Below, in pieces: positions 6,502 to 6,967 of a stretch of 6,967 nt of DNA (the first letter of the stretch is position 1; each line of letters begins with the position of its first letter). The translations under genes and the position numbers were made by a program. The notes beneath the pieces are model-generated. The model was not told where the DNA came from and made no database searches. It saw only the letters and a program-made list of their open reading frames with translations. This DNA comes from UBA11891 sp965658355 (GTDB taxonomy: Bacteria; Bacteroidota; Bacteroidia; Flavobacteriales; Flavobacteriaceae): NCBI GenBank assembly GCA_965658355.1, contig CBFHRX010000054.1:1-6967 (forward strand), in the 5' to 3' direction.

Positions 6502-6967
6502 TTAACTTTGATCGGTGTTACGCACTTTTACATGGTACATGACGTTGGGTTTTGTTCCAACATGTTCCAACAAGTGATACATCCGTGAATCTTCTTTTAA
6601 CTGAGCTACTTTGCTCTCTTTATCGTTGATGTCTCCAAATACCATAGCGCCACTGTCACAAGCATTGGAACAAGCCGTTTGGAATTCCCCGTCTTTGATT
6701 TGACGTCCTTCTAATTTGGCATCCAAGATTGTTTTTTGTGTCATTTGGATACACATAGAACATTTTTCCATCACCCCACGAGAACGAACTACTACATCTG
6801 GGTTTAGAACCATACGTCCTAAATCATTGTTCATGTGGTAATCGAATTCATCGTTCTTGTTGTATAAGAACCAGTTGAAACGACGTACTTTATAGGGACA
6901 GTTATTGGCACAGTATCGAGTTCCAACGCAACGGTTATAAGCCATATGGTTCTGCCCTTGACGTCCG
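6502..6967 (-). CDS. actB: Alternative complex III iron-sulfur subunit ActB (partial, C-terminal end only)
   Basis: Last 154 residues of ActB; the frame is open through the right edge (residues GRQGQNH precede an internal Met at 6945, which is not the start). This is part of the NrfC/PsrB-like ferredoxin domain. Visible cysteines are C13, C19 and C23 in CVGTRYCANNCP, C69 and C72 in CSMC, and C99 and C103 in ACSNACDSG, followed by AMVFGD. In the first motif a Thr stands where a four-cysteine CxxCxxCxxxC motif would have its second Cys, which fits the single [3Fe-4S] cluster known in ACIII. The remaining cysteines belong to [4Fe-4S] clusters completed by upstream residues. The missing part should include the large molybdopterin-oxidoreductase-like domain, which lacks Mo in this family, and the rest of the ferredoxin domain. 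It passes electrons between ActC and the haem subunits. It ends 21 bp before actC. Confidence 0.95.
   Translation of the reverse strand, partial: GRQGQNHMAYNRCVGTRYCANNCPYKVRRFNWFLYNKNDEFDYHMNNDLGRMVLNPDVVVRSRGVMEKCSMCIQMTQKTILDAKLEGRQIKDGEFQTACSNACDSGAMVFGDINDKESKVAQLKEDSRMYHLLEHVGTKPNVMYHVKVRNTDQS

Noticed and set aside
6502..6945. Internal ATG at 6945 as start of a short iron-sulfur protein
   Set aside because: The frame continues upstream to the window edge with the residues GRQGQNH ahead of it, and the first cluster motif follows only five residues after this Met; it is an internal Met of ActB.

Overview
The window is a stretch of a single respiratory operon read entirely on the minus strand, so transcription runs from base 6967 down to base 1. 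It encodes most of an alternative complex III (ACIII, the quinol oxidoreductase that replaces cytochrome bc1) followed directly by the first subunits of an A-type haem-copper cytochrome c oxidase. The moderately AT-rich DNA, the weak or absent Shine-Dalgarno sequences, the gene order actB-actC-actD-actE-actF-coxB-coxA and the protein sequences all point to a member of the Bacteroidota, most likely Flavobacteriia or a close relative. Genus cannot be determined from this window.

Layout in order of transcription: the C-terminal end of actB (iron-sulfur subunit, cut by the right edge), actC (NrfD-like quinol-binding membrane subunit), actD (two-helix membrane subunit, DUF3341), actE (mono-haem cytochrome c lipoprotein), actF (second NrfD-like membrane subunit, carrying an unusual histidine-rich insert), coxB (oxidase subunit II with CuA) and coxA (oxidase subunit I, cut by the left edge; 508 codons visible, no stop in the window). 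Gaps between genes are 21 bp or less. actC and actD overlap by 8 bp, and actD and actE are separated by one base. There is no stretch over 300 bases without a gene, and I see no internal promoter, terminator, RNA gene, mobile element or CRISPR array. actA and most of actB should lie beyond the right edge. The rest of coxA, and possibly further oxidase genes, lie beyond the left edge.

Working together: menaquinol is oxidised at ActC next to the iron-sulfur chain of ActB, electrons pass to c-type haems (ActA off-window, ActE here), and then to CuA of CoxB and the haem a / haem a3-CuB centres of CoxA, where oxygen is reduced. An ACIII-aa3 supercomplex is known from Flavobacterium johnsoniae, and this operon encodes the same partnership. 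The system is therefore a known type. The points worth a second look are local: the His-rich pentapeptide repeat in ActF, the His-rich tail of CoxA, and the non-canonical CuA surroundings, extra helices and charged insert of CoxB.
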